From Pseudomonas arsenicoxydans (lineage in GTDB: Bacteria; Pseudomonadota; Gammaproteobacteria; Pseudomonadales; Pseudomonadaceae), in NCBI RefSeq assembly GCF_900103875.1, contig NZ_LT629705.1, forward strand, positions 1,502,501-1,566,500: DNA of 64,000 nt, in the 5' to 3' direction. The notes under the pieces are model-generated. The model did not search any database. It was not told the origin of the DNA and worked only from the letters and a program-made list of their open reading frames with translations. The position numbers and the translations under genes were made by a program. Positions 17,383-28,748 of the stretch are shown in pieces; within the stretch, counting starts at the first letter, position 1, and the number at the start of each line of letters is the position of its first letter.

Positions 17383-18789
17383 TCAGCCCGGATCGCGAAA
17401 GCCGGGGTGAAAGTCTTTCGGCACCGAAACGCTTACGCTGTTACGGGTTGCGATGTCGATGCCTTCGCTGGCCACTTCGGCCAGAAAGTCGATCTGCTCA
17501 GGTGTAATCACGTACGGCGGCAGGAAATACACCACGCTGCCCAATGGACGAAGTAAAGCACCGCGCTCCAGCGCATGCTGGAACACCTTCAAACCGCGAC
17601 GTTCCTGCCACGGATAAGCTTCTTTCGTTGCTTTGTCCTTGACCATCTCGATGGCCAGCACCATGCCGGTCTGGCGCACTTCCGACACGTTCGGGTGATC
17701 GACCAGGTGCGCGGTGGAGGAGGCCATGCGCTGCGCCAGGGCTTTGTTGTTTTCGATGACGTTGTCTTCTTCGAAGATATCCAGTGTCGCCAGGGCGGCC
17801 GCGCACGCCAGCGGATTGCCGGTGTAGCTGTGCGAATGCAGGAAGGCGCGCAGGGTCGGGTAGTCGTCGTAGAACGCGCTGTAGACATCGTCGGTCGTCA
17901 CGCACGCCGCCAGCGGCAGATAACCGCCGGTCAGGGCTTTGGACAGGCAGAGGAAATCGGGACGGATGCCCGCCTGCTCACAGGCGAACATCGTCCCGGT
18001 GCGGCCGAAGCCGACGGCGATTTCATCGTGGATCAGGTGCACGCCGTAGCGGTCACAGGCTTCGCGCAGCAGTTTCAGGTACACCGGGTGATACATGCGC
18101 ATGCCGCCGGCGCCCTGGATCAGCGGCTCGACGATCACCGCGGCGACGGTGTCGTGATGCTCGGCCAGGGTCTGTTCCATGGCGACGAACATGTTGCGCG
18201 AGTGTTCTTCCCAGCTCATGCCTTCGGGGCGCAGGTAGCAATCGGGGCTCGGCACCTTGATGGTATCGAGCAGCAGCGCCTTGTAGGTCTCGGTGAACAG
18301 CGGCACGTCGCCCACCGACATCGCGGCCATGGTTTCGCCGTGGTAGCTGTTGGTCAGGGTGACGAAGCGCTTCTTGTTCGGCTGGCCGCGGTTGAGCCAG
18401 TAGTGAAAGCTCATCTTCAGCGCGACTTCGATGCAGGACGAACCGTTATCGGCGTAGAAGCATCGGGTCAGGCCTTCCGGGGTCATCTTCACCAGGCGCT
18501 CGGACAGCTCGATCACTGGCTGATGGCTGAAACCGGCCAGAATCACGTGTTCCAGTTGGTCAACCTGATCCTTGATGCGCTGGTTGATGCGCGGGTTGGC
18601 GTGGCCAAACACGTTGACCCACCAGGAGCTGACGGCGTCGAGGTAGCGTTTGCCTTCGAAGTCTTCCAGCCAAACGCCTTCACCGCGCTTGATCGGGATC
18701 AGCGGCAGCTGTTCGTGGTCTTTCATCTGGGTGCAGGGATGCCACAACACGGCGAGATCGCGTTGCATCCACTGATTATTCAGGCCCAT
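17383..18789 (-). CDS. bioA: Adenosylmethionine--8-amino-7-oxononanoate aminotransferase (biotin synthesis)
   Basis: 468 residues from ATG 18789, chosen because GAGGAG lies at ideal distance and the sequence from MGLNNQWMQRD matches family N-termini. BioA converts KAPA to DAPA with SAM as amino donor, using PLP. Landmarks: LWHPCTQMKDH substrate motif, YADNGSSCIEVALKM, HDEIAVGFGRTG (PLP Asp) and SKALTGGYLPLA with the catalytic lysine. The other bio genes are not adjacent, as is usual for Pseudomonas, where bioA is separated from bioBFHCD. It diverges from the FAD oxidase gene. Confidence 0.96.
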   Translation of the reverse strand: MGLNNQWMQRDLAVLWHPCTQMKDHEQLPLIPIKRGEGVWLEDFEGKRYLDAVSSWWVNVFGHANPRINQRIKDQVDQLEHVILAGFSHQPVIELSERLVKMTPEGLTRCFYADNGSSCIEVALKMSFHYWLNRGQPNKKRFVTLTNSYHGETMAAMSVGDVPLFTETYKALLLDTIKVPSPDCYLRPEGMSWEEHSRNMFVAMEQTLAEHHDTVAAVIVEPLIQGAGGMRMYHPVYLKLLREACDRYGVHLIHDEIAVGFGRTGTMFACEQAGIRPDFLCLSKALTGGYLPLAACVTTDDVYSAFYDDYPTLRAFLHSHSYTGNPLACAAALATLDIFEEDNVIENNKALAQRMASSTAHLVDHPNVSEVRQTGMVLAIEMVKDKATKEAYPWQERRGLKVFQHALERGALLRPLGSVVYFLPPYVITPEQIDFLAEVASEGIDIATRNSVSVSVPKDFHPGFRDPG

Positions 18790-18873
18790 TTTCAGTCTCC
18801 TCGAGGCGGCTCGCGACATGCGCGGGCAAACAATCGCGCAAGCCTATGCAATGCGTCGCCTGGGGACAACCTA

Positions 18874-18901
18874 TTGTGTGGTTTGAACTACTTTGTATAG
18901 G
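18874..18901 (+). promoter_or_regulatory. Possible promoter of the FAD oxidase gene
   Basis: TTGTGT and TATAGG spaced by 16 bases in the bioA/oxidase divergent gap. Read by eye, so weak support. Confidence 0.3.
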
Positions 18902-19011
18902 GCGATAGACGTCGCTGGCGGCCTTTTGATGGCTAACGTATTCTTCGCGGTTCTGTGAGTCGTCTGGCTCGTAAAACCGCTATTTCCTCGTGTATTTCCG
19001 GAGTTCGCTGA

Positions 19012-20778
19012 ATGTCTGCTGGTTGGCTGCGCGCCTGTGCGCTGGTGATGTTGGGGCTGTTCAGCGTGTCTGCGCTGGCCAAGGATAAAACCGCGATCGT
19101 GATCGGCGGCGGGCTCTCGGGCCTCACCGCGGCTTACGAACTGCAGAACAAAGGCTGGCAGGTGACCCTGCTGGAAGCCAAGGCGAGCCCGGGCGGTCGC
19201 TCCGGCATGGCTACCAGTGAGTGGATCGGCAACGACAAGGCCCAGCCAGTCCTGAACAAATACATATCGACCTTCAAGCTGAGCACCACGCCAGCCCCTG
19301 AATTCGTACGGACCCCAAGCTACCTGATCGACGGCGTGTACTACACCGCTGCCGACCTGGCTACCAAGGAACCGGCCACCAGCGATGCGCTCAAGCGCTA
19401 CGAAAAAACCCTGGATGACCTGGCACGCTCGATTGAAGATCCACAGAATCCGGCCGCCAACAGCACGTTGTTCGCTCTGGACCAGATCAACGTGTCCAAT
19501 TGGCTCGACCGTCTGAACCTGCCCGCCACGGCACGTCAGCTGGTGAATCAGCAGATCCGTTCCCGTTATGACGAGCCTTCGCGCCTGTCGCTGCTGTACT
19601 TCGCACAGCAAAGCCGTGTTTACCTTGGCGTCTCCGACCGTGACCTGCGCGCTTCACGCCTGCTCGGTGGTAGCCCGGTGTTGGCCCAGGCCTTCGTCAA
19701 ACAGCTGAAAACCATCAAGACCAGTTCCCCGGTGTCGAGCATCACGCAGGACAAGGACGGCGTGACCGTCAAAGTCGGCAGCGTTGGCTATCAGGCGGAT
19801 TACGTTGTGGTTGCAGTGCCATTGCGTGCCCTGAGCAAGATCCAGATGACCCCGTCTCTGGATGCTCAACACATGGGTGCTATCAGTGGCACCAACTACG
19901 GCTGGCGCGACCAGATCATGCTGAAGTTCAAGACGCCAGTGTGGGAAAGCAAAGCGCGCATGTCCGGCGAGATCTACAGCAACACCGGCCTGGGCATGTT
20001 GTGGGTCGAGCCGGCGCTGAAGGGCGGCGCCAACGTGGTGATCAACATTTCTGGCGACAACGCGCGGGTGATGCAGGCCTTCGGCGACAAGCAGATGGCC
20101 GATCAGGTGCTGATTCGTCTGCACGCGTTTTATCCACAGGCGCGCGGTTCGTTTACCGGCTATGAAATCCGCCGCTACAGCACCGACCCGTCGATGGGCG
20201 GCGCTTACCTGGCCTTCGGTCCTGGCCAGATCAGCAAATACTGGCGCTTGTGGGAACGTCCGCTGCAACGCGTAGCGTTCGCCGGTGAGCACACCGACAC
20301 CTTGTACCCAGGCACACTGGAAGGCGCATTGCGCACCGGTCAGCGTGCAGCCAGTCAGGTTGAAGACCTGGCCGCCGGCAAGTCGTTTGAGCCAGCGAAG
20401 GTAGTTCCGGCAGCGACGGCTGTAGCAGCCGGCGCGGTGGCGGCGAAGAAAGGCAACTTCTTCACCAACCTGTTCAGTGGTTCGTCGAGTGACGACAAGA
20501 AACCGGAACCGGTCAAGGCACCAGAGCCTGTAACCCCGCCAGCACCGACGCCTGCTCCAGTGCCAACCCCGGCCCCTGCGCCAGCTCCGGTGGAAGCGCC
20601 AAAACCAGCGGCACCGGTGAAAGCCGAACCCGCTAAAAAAGCCGCAACCAAACATGTTACGAAGAAACCTGCGGCCAAAACCGAGGCTAAAAAGGCAGCG
20701 GCCAAACCAGCGGCCAAGAAGCCCGCGGCCAAACCTGCTGAGACTGCCCCGGCAGCGACTGAAACCAAAGCGCAGTAA
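19012..20778 (+). CDS. Exported FAD-dependent amine oxidase family protein with Ala/Lys/Pro-rich tail
   Basis: 588 residues. A signal peptide (residues 1-23, ending SALA-KDK) is followed directly by an FAD dinucleotide-binding motif (VIGGGLSGLTAAYEL) and GGRSG, then the C-terminal FAD motif FAGEHTDTLYPGTLEGALRTG, giving a flavin monoamine oxidase fold up to about residue 450. The last ~130 residues are low complexity: a Pro/Ala/Glu linker, then repeats of KKPAAK and AAKPAAKK, very basic. The tail could bind nucleic acid, anionic polymer or cell wall. Orthologues lie between bioA and the yceI gene in other pseudomonads; the substrate is unknown. A terminator follows. Confidence 0.85.
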   Translation: MSAGWLRACALVMLGLFSVSALAKDKTAIVIGGGLSGLTAAYELQNKGWQVTLLEAKASPGGRSGMATSEWIGNDKAQPVLNKYISTFKLSTTPAPEFVRTPSYLIDGVYYTAADLATKEPATSDALKRYEKTLDDLARSIEDPQNPAANSTLFALDQINVSNWLDRLNLPATARQLVNQQIRSRYDEPSRLSLLYFAQQSRVYLGVSDRDLRASRLLGGSPVLAQAFVKQLKTIKTSSPVSSITQDKDGVTVKVGSVGYQADYVVVAVPLRALSKIQMTPSLDAQHMGAISGTNYGWRDQIMLKFKTPVWESKARMSGEIYSNTGLGMLWVEPALKGGANVVINISGDNARVMQAFGDKQMADQVLIRLHAFYPQARGSFTGYEIRRYSTDPSMGGAYLAFGPGQISKYWRLWERPLQRVAFAGEHTDTLYPGTLEGALRTGQRAASQVEDLAAGKSFEPAKVVPAATAVAAGAVAAKKGNFFTNLFSGSSSDDKKPEPVKAPEPVTPPAPTPAPVPTPAPAPAPVEAPKPAAPVKAEPAKKAATKHVTKKPAAKTEAKKAAAKPAAKKPAAKPAETAPAATETKAQ

Positions 20779-20795
20779 GGCTTTGGGGTGAAGAA

Positions 20796-20825
20796 AAGCG
20801 CGGCACAGATGCCGCGCTTTTTTTA
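20796..20825 (+). terminator. Rho-independent terminator after the FAD oxidase
   Basis: Stem AAGCGCGGC / GCCGCGCTT with a 6-base loop, followed by a run of T. Confidence 0.92.
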
Positions 20826-21052
20826 TGCCCGAAGAAAGCCAGGATCAAGAATCGAATAAACCGGGTGGCGCAGGTGTTCTTTAGGTGGACTGGTGGACTT
20901 CAATTTTTCCCACACATTCAGTCTTTAATCTTTCCTTAACGGTTGCCTTACAGACTCTTGATCGTATTTCTCGATATTTCAAAGCGAAATTTTCCGCTTT
21001 AATTCGATAAGTAAATCGATAGTCTTGGGCCAGCACTTACAGGGACTTGGCA

Positions 21053-21604
21053 ATGCAACTACGAAACTCTACTTCTCGCTACGGCTGGGTCAGCATCTTC
21101 ATGCACTGGGGTGTAGCGCTGGCAGTGTTCGGTTTGTTCGGCCTGGGTTTGTGGATGGTCGGTCTCGGCTACTACGATCCTTGGCGCAAGGCAGGACCTG
21201 ATCTGCACAAGAGCATCGGTTTGATCCTGCTGGGTGTCATGGTGTTGCGCGTGTTGTGGCGTTTCATCAGCCCACCGCCGCCTACGCTGAGCAGTTACAG
21301 CCGCATGACGCGCCTTGGCGCCAAGTTCGGGCATGCCTTTCTGTATCTCTGTTTGTTCGCTGTGATGATTGCCGGTTACCTGATTTCCACCGCCGAAGGT
21401 GTCGGGATTCCGGTGTTTGACTGGTTTGAAGTGCCTGCACTGGTTTCCGGGCTACCGGACCAGGCAGATAACGCAGGTGCGATTCATCTCTACCTGGCCT
21501 GGTTACTGGTGATTTTTTCCGGTCTCCATGCGTTGGCAGCTTTGAAGCACCACTTTATCGATCGTGATGTGACCCTGAAACGAATGCTGGGTCGCAAAGC
21601 CTGA
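21053..21604 (+). CDS. Cytochrome b561 family protein
   Basis: 183 residues from ATG 21053 behind AGGGA. Four membrane helices with haem-ligand histidines in typical positions: FMHWG (His18), [16 protein letters not shown] and [12 protein letters not shown]. Proteobacterial b561 proteins pass electrons across the inner membrane, in E. coli CybB as a superoxide:quinone oxidoreductase. It is followed after 32 bases by yceI, a pairing seen widely in proteobacteria, so the two probably share a transcript. The 270-bp gap before it holds only the upstream terminator and an AT-rich promoter-like stretch. Confidence 0.92.
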   Translation: MQLRNSTSRYGWVSIFMHWGVALAVFGLFGLGLWMVGLGYYDPWRKAGPDLHKSIGLILLGVMVLRVLWRFISPPPPTLSSYSRMTRLGAKFGHAFLYLCLFAVMIAGYLISTAEGVGIPVFDWFEVPALVSGLPDQADNAGAIHLYLAWLLVIFSGLHALAALKHHFIDRDVTLKRMLGRKA

Positions 21605-21636
21605 CGTTCAACTTAGCCCCTCAAGGAATACAAGAC

Positions 21637-22230
21637 ATGTTGAAAAAGACTCTCGCCGCTCTGGCAATCGGTTCTGCACTGTTGTCCGCCAACGTGATGG
21701 CGGCTGACTATGTTGTCGACAAAACCGGGCAGCACGCCTTCGTCGACTTCAAAATCAGCCACCTGGGCTACAGCTACATCACCGGTACCTTCAAGGACAT
21801 CGACGGCAAGTTCAGCTTCGACGCTGCCAAACCTGAAGACAGCAAGATCGAGTTCAACGTGAACACCGCCAGCGTGTTTACCAACAACGCTGAGCGCGAC
21901 AAGCACATCTCCAGCAAAGACTTCCTGAAAGTGGCTGATTTCCCTAAAGCCACGTTCGTATCCACCAGTGTTAAAACCACCGGCAAAAACGCCGACGGTA
22001 AAGTCACTGCCGACGTGGCCGGCGACCTGACCATTGCAGGTGTCACCAAGCCAGTCGTGGTCAAGGCCACTTTCCTGGGTGAAGGCAAGGATCCATGGGG
22101 CGGCTACCGTGCAGGTTTTGAAGGCACTACCAGCATCAAGCGTTCTGATTTCGGCAAGATGATGGACCTGGGTCCACAGTCCGATGCTGTTGATCTGTAC
22201 GTCACCTTTGAAGGTGTCAAAGCGAAGTAA
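21637..22230 (+). CDS. YceI family periplasmic lipid-binding-like protein
   Basis: 197 residues: signal peptide of about 22 residues (ending NVMA-ADY) and a YceI beta-barrel domain ([50 protein letters not shown]). YceI barrels bind isoprenoid-like lipids, such as ubiquinone analogues. In P. aeruginosa the gene at the equivalent place was described as a secreted protein PasP. Its position after cytochrome b561 suggests a role with periplasmic quinone or redox chemistry, which is inference. Confidence 0.93.
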   Translation: MLKKTLAALAIGSALLSANVMAADYVVDKTGQHAFVDFKISHLGYSYITGTFKDIDGKFSFDAAKPEDSKIEFNVNTASVFTNNAERDKHISSKDFLKVADFPKATFVSTSVKTTGKNADGKVTADVAGDLTIAGVTKPVVVKATFLGEGKDPWGGYRAGFEGTTSIKRSDFGKMMDLGPQSDAVDLYVTFEGVKAK

Positions 22231-22247
22231 CTTTCTCGCCTGACACA

Positions 22248-22284
22248 AAAACGCCCCCGGCCTTACGGTCGGGGGCGTTTTTTA
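22248..22284 (+). terminator. Rho-independent terminator after yceI
   Basis: Stem AACGCCCCCG / CGGGGGCGTT with TTTTTTATT tail. Confidence 0.95.
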
Positions 22285-22320
22285 TTGCCTGCCAAAACCT
22301 GTTCAGACAATGCGAAACAA

Positions 22321-22410
22321 TGTGGGAGCGGGCTTGCCCGCGATTACGGTGGATCAGACAACATAGGTGTTGGCTGGACTGACGCCATCGCGGGCAAGCC
22401 CGCTCCCACA
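22321..22410. repeat. REP pair, type A
   Basis: TGTGGGAGCGGGCTTGCCCGCGA and its inverse about 45 bases later, between the terminators of the convergent yceI and rhlE2 genes. Confidence 0.92.
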
Positions 22411-22427
22411 GGGTTTTTCATCAGGCT

Positions 22428-22466
22428 AAAAAAATGCCCCGGATCTTGCGATCAGGGGCATTTTTC
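22428..22466 (-). terminator. Rho-independent terminator of rhlE2
   Basis: On the minus strand a stem AATGCCCC / GGGGCATT with an inner GATC stem precedes a run of seven T. Confidence 0.93.
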
Positions 22467-22480
22467 ATTGCGGCGATAAC

Positions 22481-24355
22481 TTAGCGATTGCGGGTCAGCA
22501 ATGCTGGTTTTTCACCGCGAGGACGGCCTGGCAGTTGATCAAGTTGCTCAGGAGTCGGGAAACGGTCGGTTTTCGACTCCTTGTGAATGATCTTCGGTGC
22601 CGGGCCGCGCGGGTTTTGCACGGCCGGTTCCGAACGCGGCTGATCGTCACGGGCAGGACGACGAGTGCGCGATTCTTCGCGACGGGCCTGACCGTCACGT
22701 GGAGCGCCGTTGCGTGGGCCGCTGCGCTTGGCCGGCGGTGTGCCGGTGGTTGCGCCGTCGCTGCTGCGTGGACCGCTTTGGCGACCCTGAGGCTTGCCGC
22801 CGGTGCGTGGAGCACCTGCGCCGGCTGCCGCGCCCTGTGCCGGAGCACCCGGACGGCGGCCACGGCCTTGGGCAGGCTTGGCCTGAGGCACGTAATCAAC
22901 GCGGTTACCGAAGTTATCCACGTCGTCGTCCAGGAACTCGTCCGGGGCACGATCAGCGGCAGCGCGAGGCGCTGGACGCTGTTGCTCGCGAGCCGGAGTG
23001 CCTTCGCGTGGCTTGTGTTCACGGGCCGGGCGATCGCCGCGACCGGTGGCCGCCGGTTTTTCCTTGCCGCCCTTGTCCTTGCCCTTGTCTTTACGACCGC
23101 CGCCACCGCCAGTGCCGGTCGGACCGTCGCCGCGCGGGCCACGTGGGTTGCGCGGGTTACGCACATCCGGACGCTCGCGAACTTCAGGTTTCTCGGCTTC
23201 TACAGCGCTGGAGTCAAAGCCCATCAGATTGCCGTCGGCAATCTTCTGCTTGGTCATGCGCTCGATGCTTTTGAGCAGCTTTTCTTCGTCGGGAGCAACC
23301 AGCGAGATCGCCTCGCCCGAACGACCGGCGCGGCCAGTACGGCCGATACGGTGGACGTAATCTTCATCGACGTTCGGCAGTTCGAAGTTGACCACGTGCG
23401 GCAACTGGTCGATGTCCAGACCGCGAGCGGCGATGTCGGTGGCGACCAGGATGCGCACTTCGCCAGCCTTGAAGTCGGCCAGGGCTTTGGTGCGCGCGTT
23501 CTGGCTCTTGTTGCCGTGGATCGCGACGGCGGAAAGGCCGTGTTTGTCCAGGTACTCGGCCAGGCGGTTGGCGCCGTGCTTGGTGCGGGTGAACACCAGA
23601 ACCTGTTCCCAGGCGCCTGCGGTGATCAAATGCGCCAGCAGCGAACGCTTGTGGTTGGCCGGCAGACGGAATACGCGCTGTTCGATGCGCTCGACCGTGG
23701 TGTTCGGCGGCGTGACTTCGATGCGTTCCGGGTTGTGCAGCAGCTTGCCGGCAAGGTCGGTGATGTCTTTGGAGAACGTCGCCGAGAACAGCAGGTTCTG
23801 ACGTTTGCTTGGCAGACGGGCCAGGACCTTCTTCACGTCATGGACAAAGCCCATGTCGAGCATGCGGTCGGCTTCGTCCAGCACGAGGATTTCCACGTGG
23901 GACAAATCGACGCTGCCTTGGCCGGCGAGGTCGAGCAGGCGGCCAGGGCAGGCCACCAGCACGTCGACACCGCGGGACATGGCCTGAACCTGTGGGTTCA
24001 TGCCGACGCCGCCGAAGATGCAGGCGCTGACGAACTTCAGGTCACGGGCATAGACCTTGAAGCTCTCGTGCACTTGAGCCGCGAGTTCGCGGGTAGGGGT
24101 CAGGACCAGTACGCGTGGTTGGCGCGGGCCGTGACGCTGGGATTTGTCCGGGTGACCATTAGGGAACAACCGCTCCAGAATCGGAAGGGCGAAGCCGCCG
24201 GTTTTACCAGTACCTGTCTGTGCCGCGACCATCAGGTCGCGACCTTGCAACACGGCGGGAATGGCCCGCTGTTGCACCGGAGTAGGCTCGGTATAGCCCG
24301 CTGCCTCGATGGCGCGGACTAAAGCCTCGGAGAGACCGAGGGAAGCAAAGGACAT
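22481..24355 (-). CDS. rhlE2: DEAD-box RNA helicase RhlE2
   Basis: 624 residues from ATG 24355 (AGGA upstream). The helicase core covers about residues 1-370: Q motif (TPVQQRAIP), [18 protein letters not shown] within [14 protein letters not shown] and [11 protein letters not shown]. The remaining ~250 residues are disordered and basic, with RGD/RGG-like repeats and many Gly, Pro and Arg. RhlE2 of P. aeruginosa has such an extension, which mediates RNA binding and contact with RNase E in the RNA degradosome. The gene sits between the yceI gene and metF as in P. aeruginosa. A leader of roughly 200 bases precedes the start. Confidence 0.93.
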   Translation of the reverse strand: MSFASLGLSEALVRAIEAAGYTEPTPVQQRAIPAVLQGRDLMVAAQTGTGKTGGFALPILERLFPNGHPDKSQRHGPRQPRVLVLTPTRELAAQVHESFKVYARDLKFVSACIFGGVGMNPQVQAMSRGVDVLVACPGRLLDLAGQGSVDLSHVEILVLDEADRMLDMGFVHDVKKVLARLPSKRQNLLFSATFSKDITDLAGKLLHNPERIEVTPPNTTVERIEQRVFRLPANHKRSLLAHLITAGAWEQVLVFTRTKHGANRLAEYLDKHGLSAVAIHGNKSQNARTKALADFKAGEVRILVATDIAARGLDIDQLPHVVNFELPNVDEDYVHRIGRTGRAGRSGEAISLVAPDEEKLLKSIERMTKQKIADGNLMGFDSSAVEAEKPEVRERPDVRNPRNPRGPRGDGPTGTGGGGGRKDKGKDKGGKEKPAATGRGDRPAREHKPREGTPAREQQRPAPRAAADRAPDEFLDDDVDNFGNRVDYVPQAKPAQGRGRRPGAPAQGAAAGAGAPRTGGKPQGRQSGPRSSDGATTGTPPAKRSGPRNGAPRDGQARREESRTRRPARDDQPRSEPAVQNPRGPAPKIIHKESKTDRFPTPEQLDQLPGRPRGEKPALLTRNR

Positions 24356-24569
24356 GAGTAATCCTGTTTTAGTTAGGGCTTGGCCCAATGGGAGTCTTGC
24401 CTGGCGCGAATGGCGTTTAAGAGGAACGCAATCCCGTCCGGTCCTGCTGGGTTTCGAAGGCTCGTCTGGAGCGCTCGCGCGGGCTGAAAAGCTGCGCTGT
24501 AGCGGGGTCGAGATGCCTTGAACGATTCCGAGCGTCCGGGCGTGAGCCTGGCGGGAAGGCCGGAGTATA
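24356..24569 (-). promoter_or_regulatory. Long untranslated leader and probable -10 of rhlE2
   Basis: On the minus strand TATACT (plus 24564-24569) lies about 210 bases before the start codon, right at the end of the upstream solute-binding-protein gene. The leader has no coding pattern. Cold-regulated or self-regulated helicase mRNAs often have such leaders; this is inference. Confidence 0.35.
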
Positions 24570-24578
24570 ACAGAGCAA

Positions 24579-25394
24579 TCACTGCGCGCCGCTTTCCTGC
24601 TGCTCAACGGTTTTTACGATGGTCGAGGAGGCGCTGGCCGCTTTCACATTGTTGACCGGATCGGCGCCGTAACGGGCGCTCAGCTCGGCGTAGGCGGGCT
24701 CGCGCTTGAAGCGCTTGAGTTCGGCACCGAAGCGCTGCACCAGCAAATCCATGCCGGCATTGCGTCGTACCGCCAAAAACTGGCTCTGGTGGCTGATGAC
24801 AGTGGGGTTTTCAGTGATCTTGTCGCGGATGCCCAGCTCATCGAGCAAATGCTGACCGACCCGGCGATCGGTGATCAGCAAGTCGATGCGCCCCCGAACC
24901 AGTTTGCCGAAATTGGCCTCATGAGTCGGCGCCGGTTCCCGTGTGAACAAGGTCGATTCCCTGAAGTCCTGGCTGTACAGATAACCGGGCGAGGTGCCGA
25001 TGGTCAGGCCTTTGAGGTCGTCCAGGGTGCGGAAGGGGTGAGGGCGCTCGTTGGCGTAGAACATCACGAATTCGACTTCCGACAGCGGTTCGCTGGGGTA
25101 GAGCAGCGTCGCGTCGCGTTCGTCGCTGTGGAAAATATCCAGCGCACCGTCCGCCTGACCCGTTTCAAGCATCGAAAGGCAGCGTTTCCATGGCAGGAAC
25201 TGCCAGTCCACCTCGATCCCCAGGCGTTTGAAGACGATGGCCGTGGTTTCGTAATCCAGGCCCAGGGATTTACCGTTTTCCTCGTACACGTACGGCGCCC
25301 ACGGTTCCGTGACAATGCGCAGCTTCTCGCCCCGGGCGGCGAAGCTCAGGCAAGTAAAAAGAAACACGGTGAGTAACTGCGCGATCAGAGGCAT
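24579..25394 (-). CDS. Periplasmic amino-acid-type solute-binding protein, orphan
   Basis: 271 residues with a signal peptide (about 1-22) and an SBP_bac_3 fold: [47 protein letters not shown]. No permease or ATPase gene is adjacent, so it may be an orphan binding protein or a sensor-type receptor. The C-terminal 30 residues ([23 protein letters not shown]) extend past the fold. A paralogue with similar opening lies at 53667. The ligand cannot be told from sequence. Confidence 0.85.
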   Translation of the reverse strand: MPLIAQLLTVFLFTCLSFAARGEKLRIVTEPWAPYVYEENGKSLGLDYETTAIVFKRLGIEVDWQFLPWKRCLSMLETGQADGALDIFHSDERDATLLYPSEPLSEVEFVMFYANERPHPFRTLDDLKGLTIGTSPGYLYSQDFRESTLFTREPAPTHEANFGKLVRGRIDLLITDRRVGQHLLDELGIRDKITENPTVISHQSQFLAVRRNAGMDLLVQRFGAELKRFKREPAYAELSARYGADPVNNVKAASASSTIVKTVEQQESGAQ

Positions 25395-25468
25395 GGCTTG
25401 AGATTACGACGAGAAATCATAAAGAGCCAGAAACTGGATCCAGAAGCTCTGGTTCGGGCGTTAAACGC

Positions 25469-25550
25469 AAAAGATCGCAGCCTCGTTTCACTCGACAGCT
25501 CCTACAGGGATTTGTGCAGGAGCTGTCGAGTGAAACGAGGCTGCGATCTC
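25469..25550. repeat. REP pair, type C, inverted order
   Basis: GATCGCAGCCTCGTTTCACTC ... GAGTGAAACGAGGCTGCGATC with the AGCTCCTACA ends facing inward; between metF and the solute-binding-protein gene. One inner end reads TGCAGG instead of TGTAGG. Confidence 0.92.
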
Positions 25551-25562
25551 TTGATCCTGCTT

Positions 25563-26408
25563 TTAGCGCGGCAACTTCAGGTTGTTCCACACCGCCAGGC
25601 TCGCTTCAGCCTGATTCAGTGTGTAGAAATGCAGCCCCGGTGCGCCACCTTGCAACAGGCGTTCGCACATTTCGGTGATGACTTGTTCGCCAAAGGCTTG
25701 AATGCTTTGGGTGTCGTCGCCGTAGGCTTCCAGTTGCTTGCGGATCCAGCGCGGGATTTCCGCACCGCAGGCGTCGGAGAAGCGCGCGAGCTTGCTGTAG
25801 TTGGTGATCGGCATGATGCCTGGCACGATCGGGATGTTCACGCCCTTCGCCCGTACACGCTCGACGAAGTAGAAGTAGCTGTCGGCGTTGAAGAAGTACT
25901 GGGTGATGGCGCTGTTGGCGCCAGCGTTGGCCTTGCGCACGAAGTTGTTCAGATCGTCTTCGAAATTGCGCGCTTGCGGATGCATTTCCGGGTAAGCGGC
26001 GACTTCGATATGGAAATGATCGCCGGTCTCTTCACGAATGAATTCAACCAGGTCGTTGGCGTGGCGCAATTCGCCGCTGGCCATGCCCATGCCCGACGGC
26101 AGGTCACCGCGCAGGGCGACGATACGCTTGATGCCGGCGGTCTTGTATTGAGCCAGCAGGCCGCGCAGGTCGGCCTTGCTGTCGCCAACGCAGGACAGGT
26201 GCGGTGCGGCAGGGACTTTGACTTCGCTTTCGAGTTGCAACACGGTATTGAGGGTTCGATCACGGGTCGAACCGCCAGCGCCATAGGTGCAGGAGAAGAA
26301 ATCGGGGGTGTACGTAGCCAGCTGACGAGCAGTGGCGAGCAGCTTTTCATGCCCAGCGTCGGTCTTCGTAGGGAAGAACTCGAAGCTGTAGCGACGGTCT
26401 TGGGACAT
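25563..26408 (-). CDS. metF: Methylenetetrahydrofolate reductase
   Basis: 281 residues, normal length. MetF is a FAD enzyme that reduces 5,10-methylene-THF to 5-methyl-THF, the methyl donor for methionine synthesis. Family segments YSFEFFPTKTDAGHEKL, YGAGGSTRDRT, ALRGDLP and FFNADSYFYFVERVRAKG are present. It follows ahcY in the same direction 184 bases downstream and is likely cotranscribed, placing homocysteine release and remethylation under the same SAH riboswitch. Its ribosome site GGAGG is mirrored by CCTCC just before the ATG, forming a small hairpin. Confidence 0.95.
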   Translation of the reverse strand: MSQDRRYSFEFFPTKTDAGHEKLLATARQLATYTPDFFSCTYGAGGSTRDRTLNTVLQLESEVKVPAAPHLSCVGDSKADLRGLLAQYKTAGIKRIVALRGDLPSGMGMASGELRHANDLVEFIREETGDHFHIEVAAYPEMHPQARNFEDDLNNFVRKANAGANSAITQYFFNADSYFYFVERVRAKGVNIPIVPGIMPITNYSKLARFSDACGAEIPRWIRKQLEAYGDDTQSIQAFGEQVITEMCERLLQGGAPGLHFYTLNQAEASLAVWNNLKLPR

Positions 26409-26421
26409 GGAGGGGGCCTCC
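26409..26421 (-). promoter_or_regulatory. metF Shine-Dalgarno inside a small hairpin
   Basis: Minus-strand sequence GGAGG-CCC-CCTCC directly precedes ATG. The 5-bp GC-rich stem would hide the ribosome site. It might tune metF translation, but could be chance. Confidence 0.35.
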
Positions 26422-26588
26422 AGCTACGAGTTGCAAGCTTCAAACTGCAAGAGAACGGCGCACCGACTCTTGTTGTTGAAGCCCGCAACTCACGGCTGCA
26501 AAAAAGCGATGAAGAAGCAAGCGCCTGCCTCAAGCCACAAGTAAACGAACCGCTTTTACTTGCCGCTTGAAGCTTGCCACTTGCAGCT
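26422..26588. repeat. Inverted-repeat element in the metF-ahcY gap
   Basis: Outer arms of 22 bases at 26422-26443 and 26567-26588 match as inverted repeats at 19 of 22 positions, sharing the core GCAAGCTTCAA. Between them are more copies of related GCTTGAAGC/TTGCAG words. This is a different family from the REP types A-C. Confidence 0.6.
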
Positions 26589-26592
26589 GCTG

Positions 26593-28259
<1,667 letters not shown>

Positions 28260-28319
28260 AAAACTTGAAGCTGGGGGCATAACCTGTTGCCCAAGTACGT
28301 CAAATCCGGAGCCCCCCCC

Positions 28320-28727
28320 ATGAATTTCCACACCCGCAAATGGGTAAAACCCGAAGACCTGAACCCTAACGGCACCTTGTTCGGCGGCAGCTTGCTGCGC
28401 TGGATCGACGAAGAAGCGGCGATCTACGCCATCGTCCAGTTGGGCAATCAGCGCGTGGTGACCAAGTACATTTCCGAGATCAACTTCGTCAGCGCCTCGC
28501 GCCAGGGCGACATCATTGAGCTGGGGATCACCGCCACCGAATTCGGCCGCACCTCGATTACCCTGACCTGCGAAGTGCGCAACAAGATCACCCGCAAGAG
28601 CATCCTGACCGTTGAGCGGATGGTTTTCGTCAACCTGGGCGAAGACGGATTGCCGGCACCGCACGGGCGCACCGAGATCAAGTACGTCAAAGACCAGTTC
28701 AAGGAAGATGAATTGGTCACAAAGTGA
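28320..28727 (+). CDS. Acyl-CoA thioesterase, YciA-like hotdog
   Basis: 135 residues from ATG 28320. A single hotdog domain: PEDLNPNGTLFGGSLLRWIDEEAAIYA holds the helix with the usual Asn/Asp and Glu active-site region of the YciA/acyl-CoA hydrolase group, followed by VVTKYISEINFVSASRQGDIIELG. These enzymes hydrolyse acyl-CoAs in the cytoplasm. The start lies behind GGAGCCCCCCCC, an unusual C-run spacer. It stands alone, divergent from ahcY. Confidence 0.88.
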   Translation: MNFHTRKWVKPEDLNPNGTLFGGSLLRWIDEEAAIYAIVQLGNQRVVTKYISEINFVSASRQGDIIELGITATEFGRTSITLTCEVRNKITRKSILTVERMVFVNLGEDGLPAPHGRTEIKYVKDQFKEDELVTK

Positions 28728-28748
28728 CCTCGGCGGCGGCTGATCGTT

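Noticed and set aside
24579..25394. Complete ABC transporter around the solute-binding proteins at 24579 and 53667
   Set aside because: No permease or ATPase gene adjoins either one.
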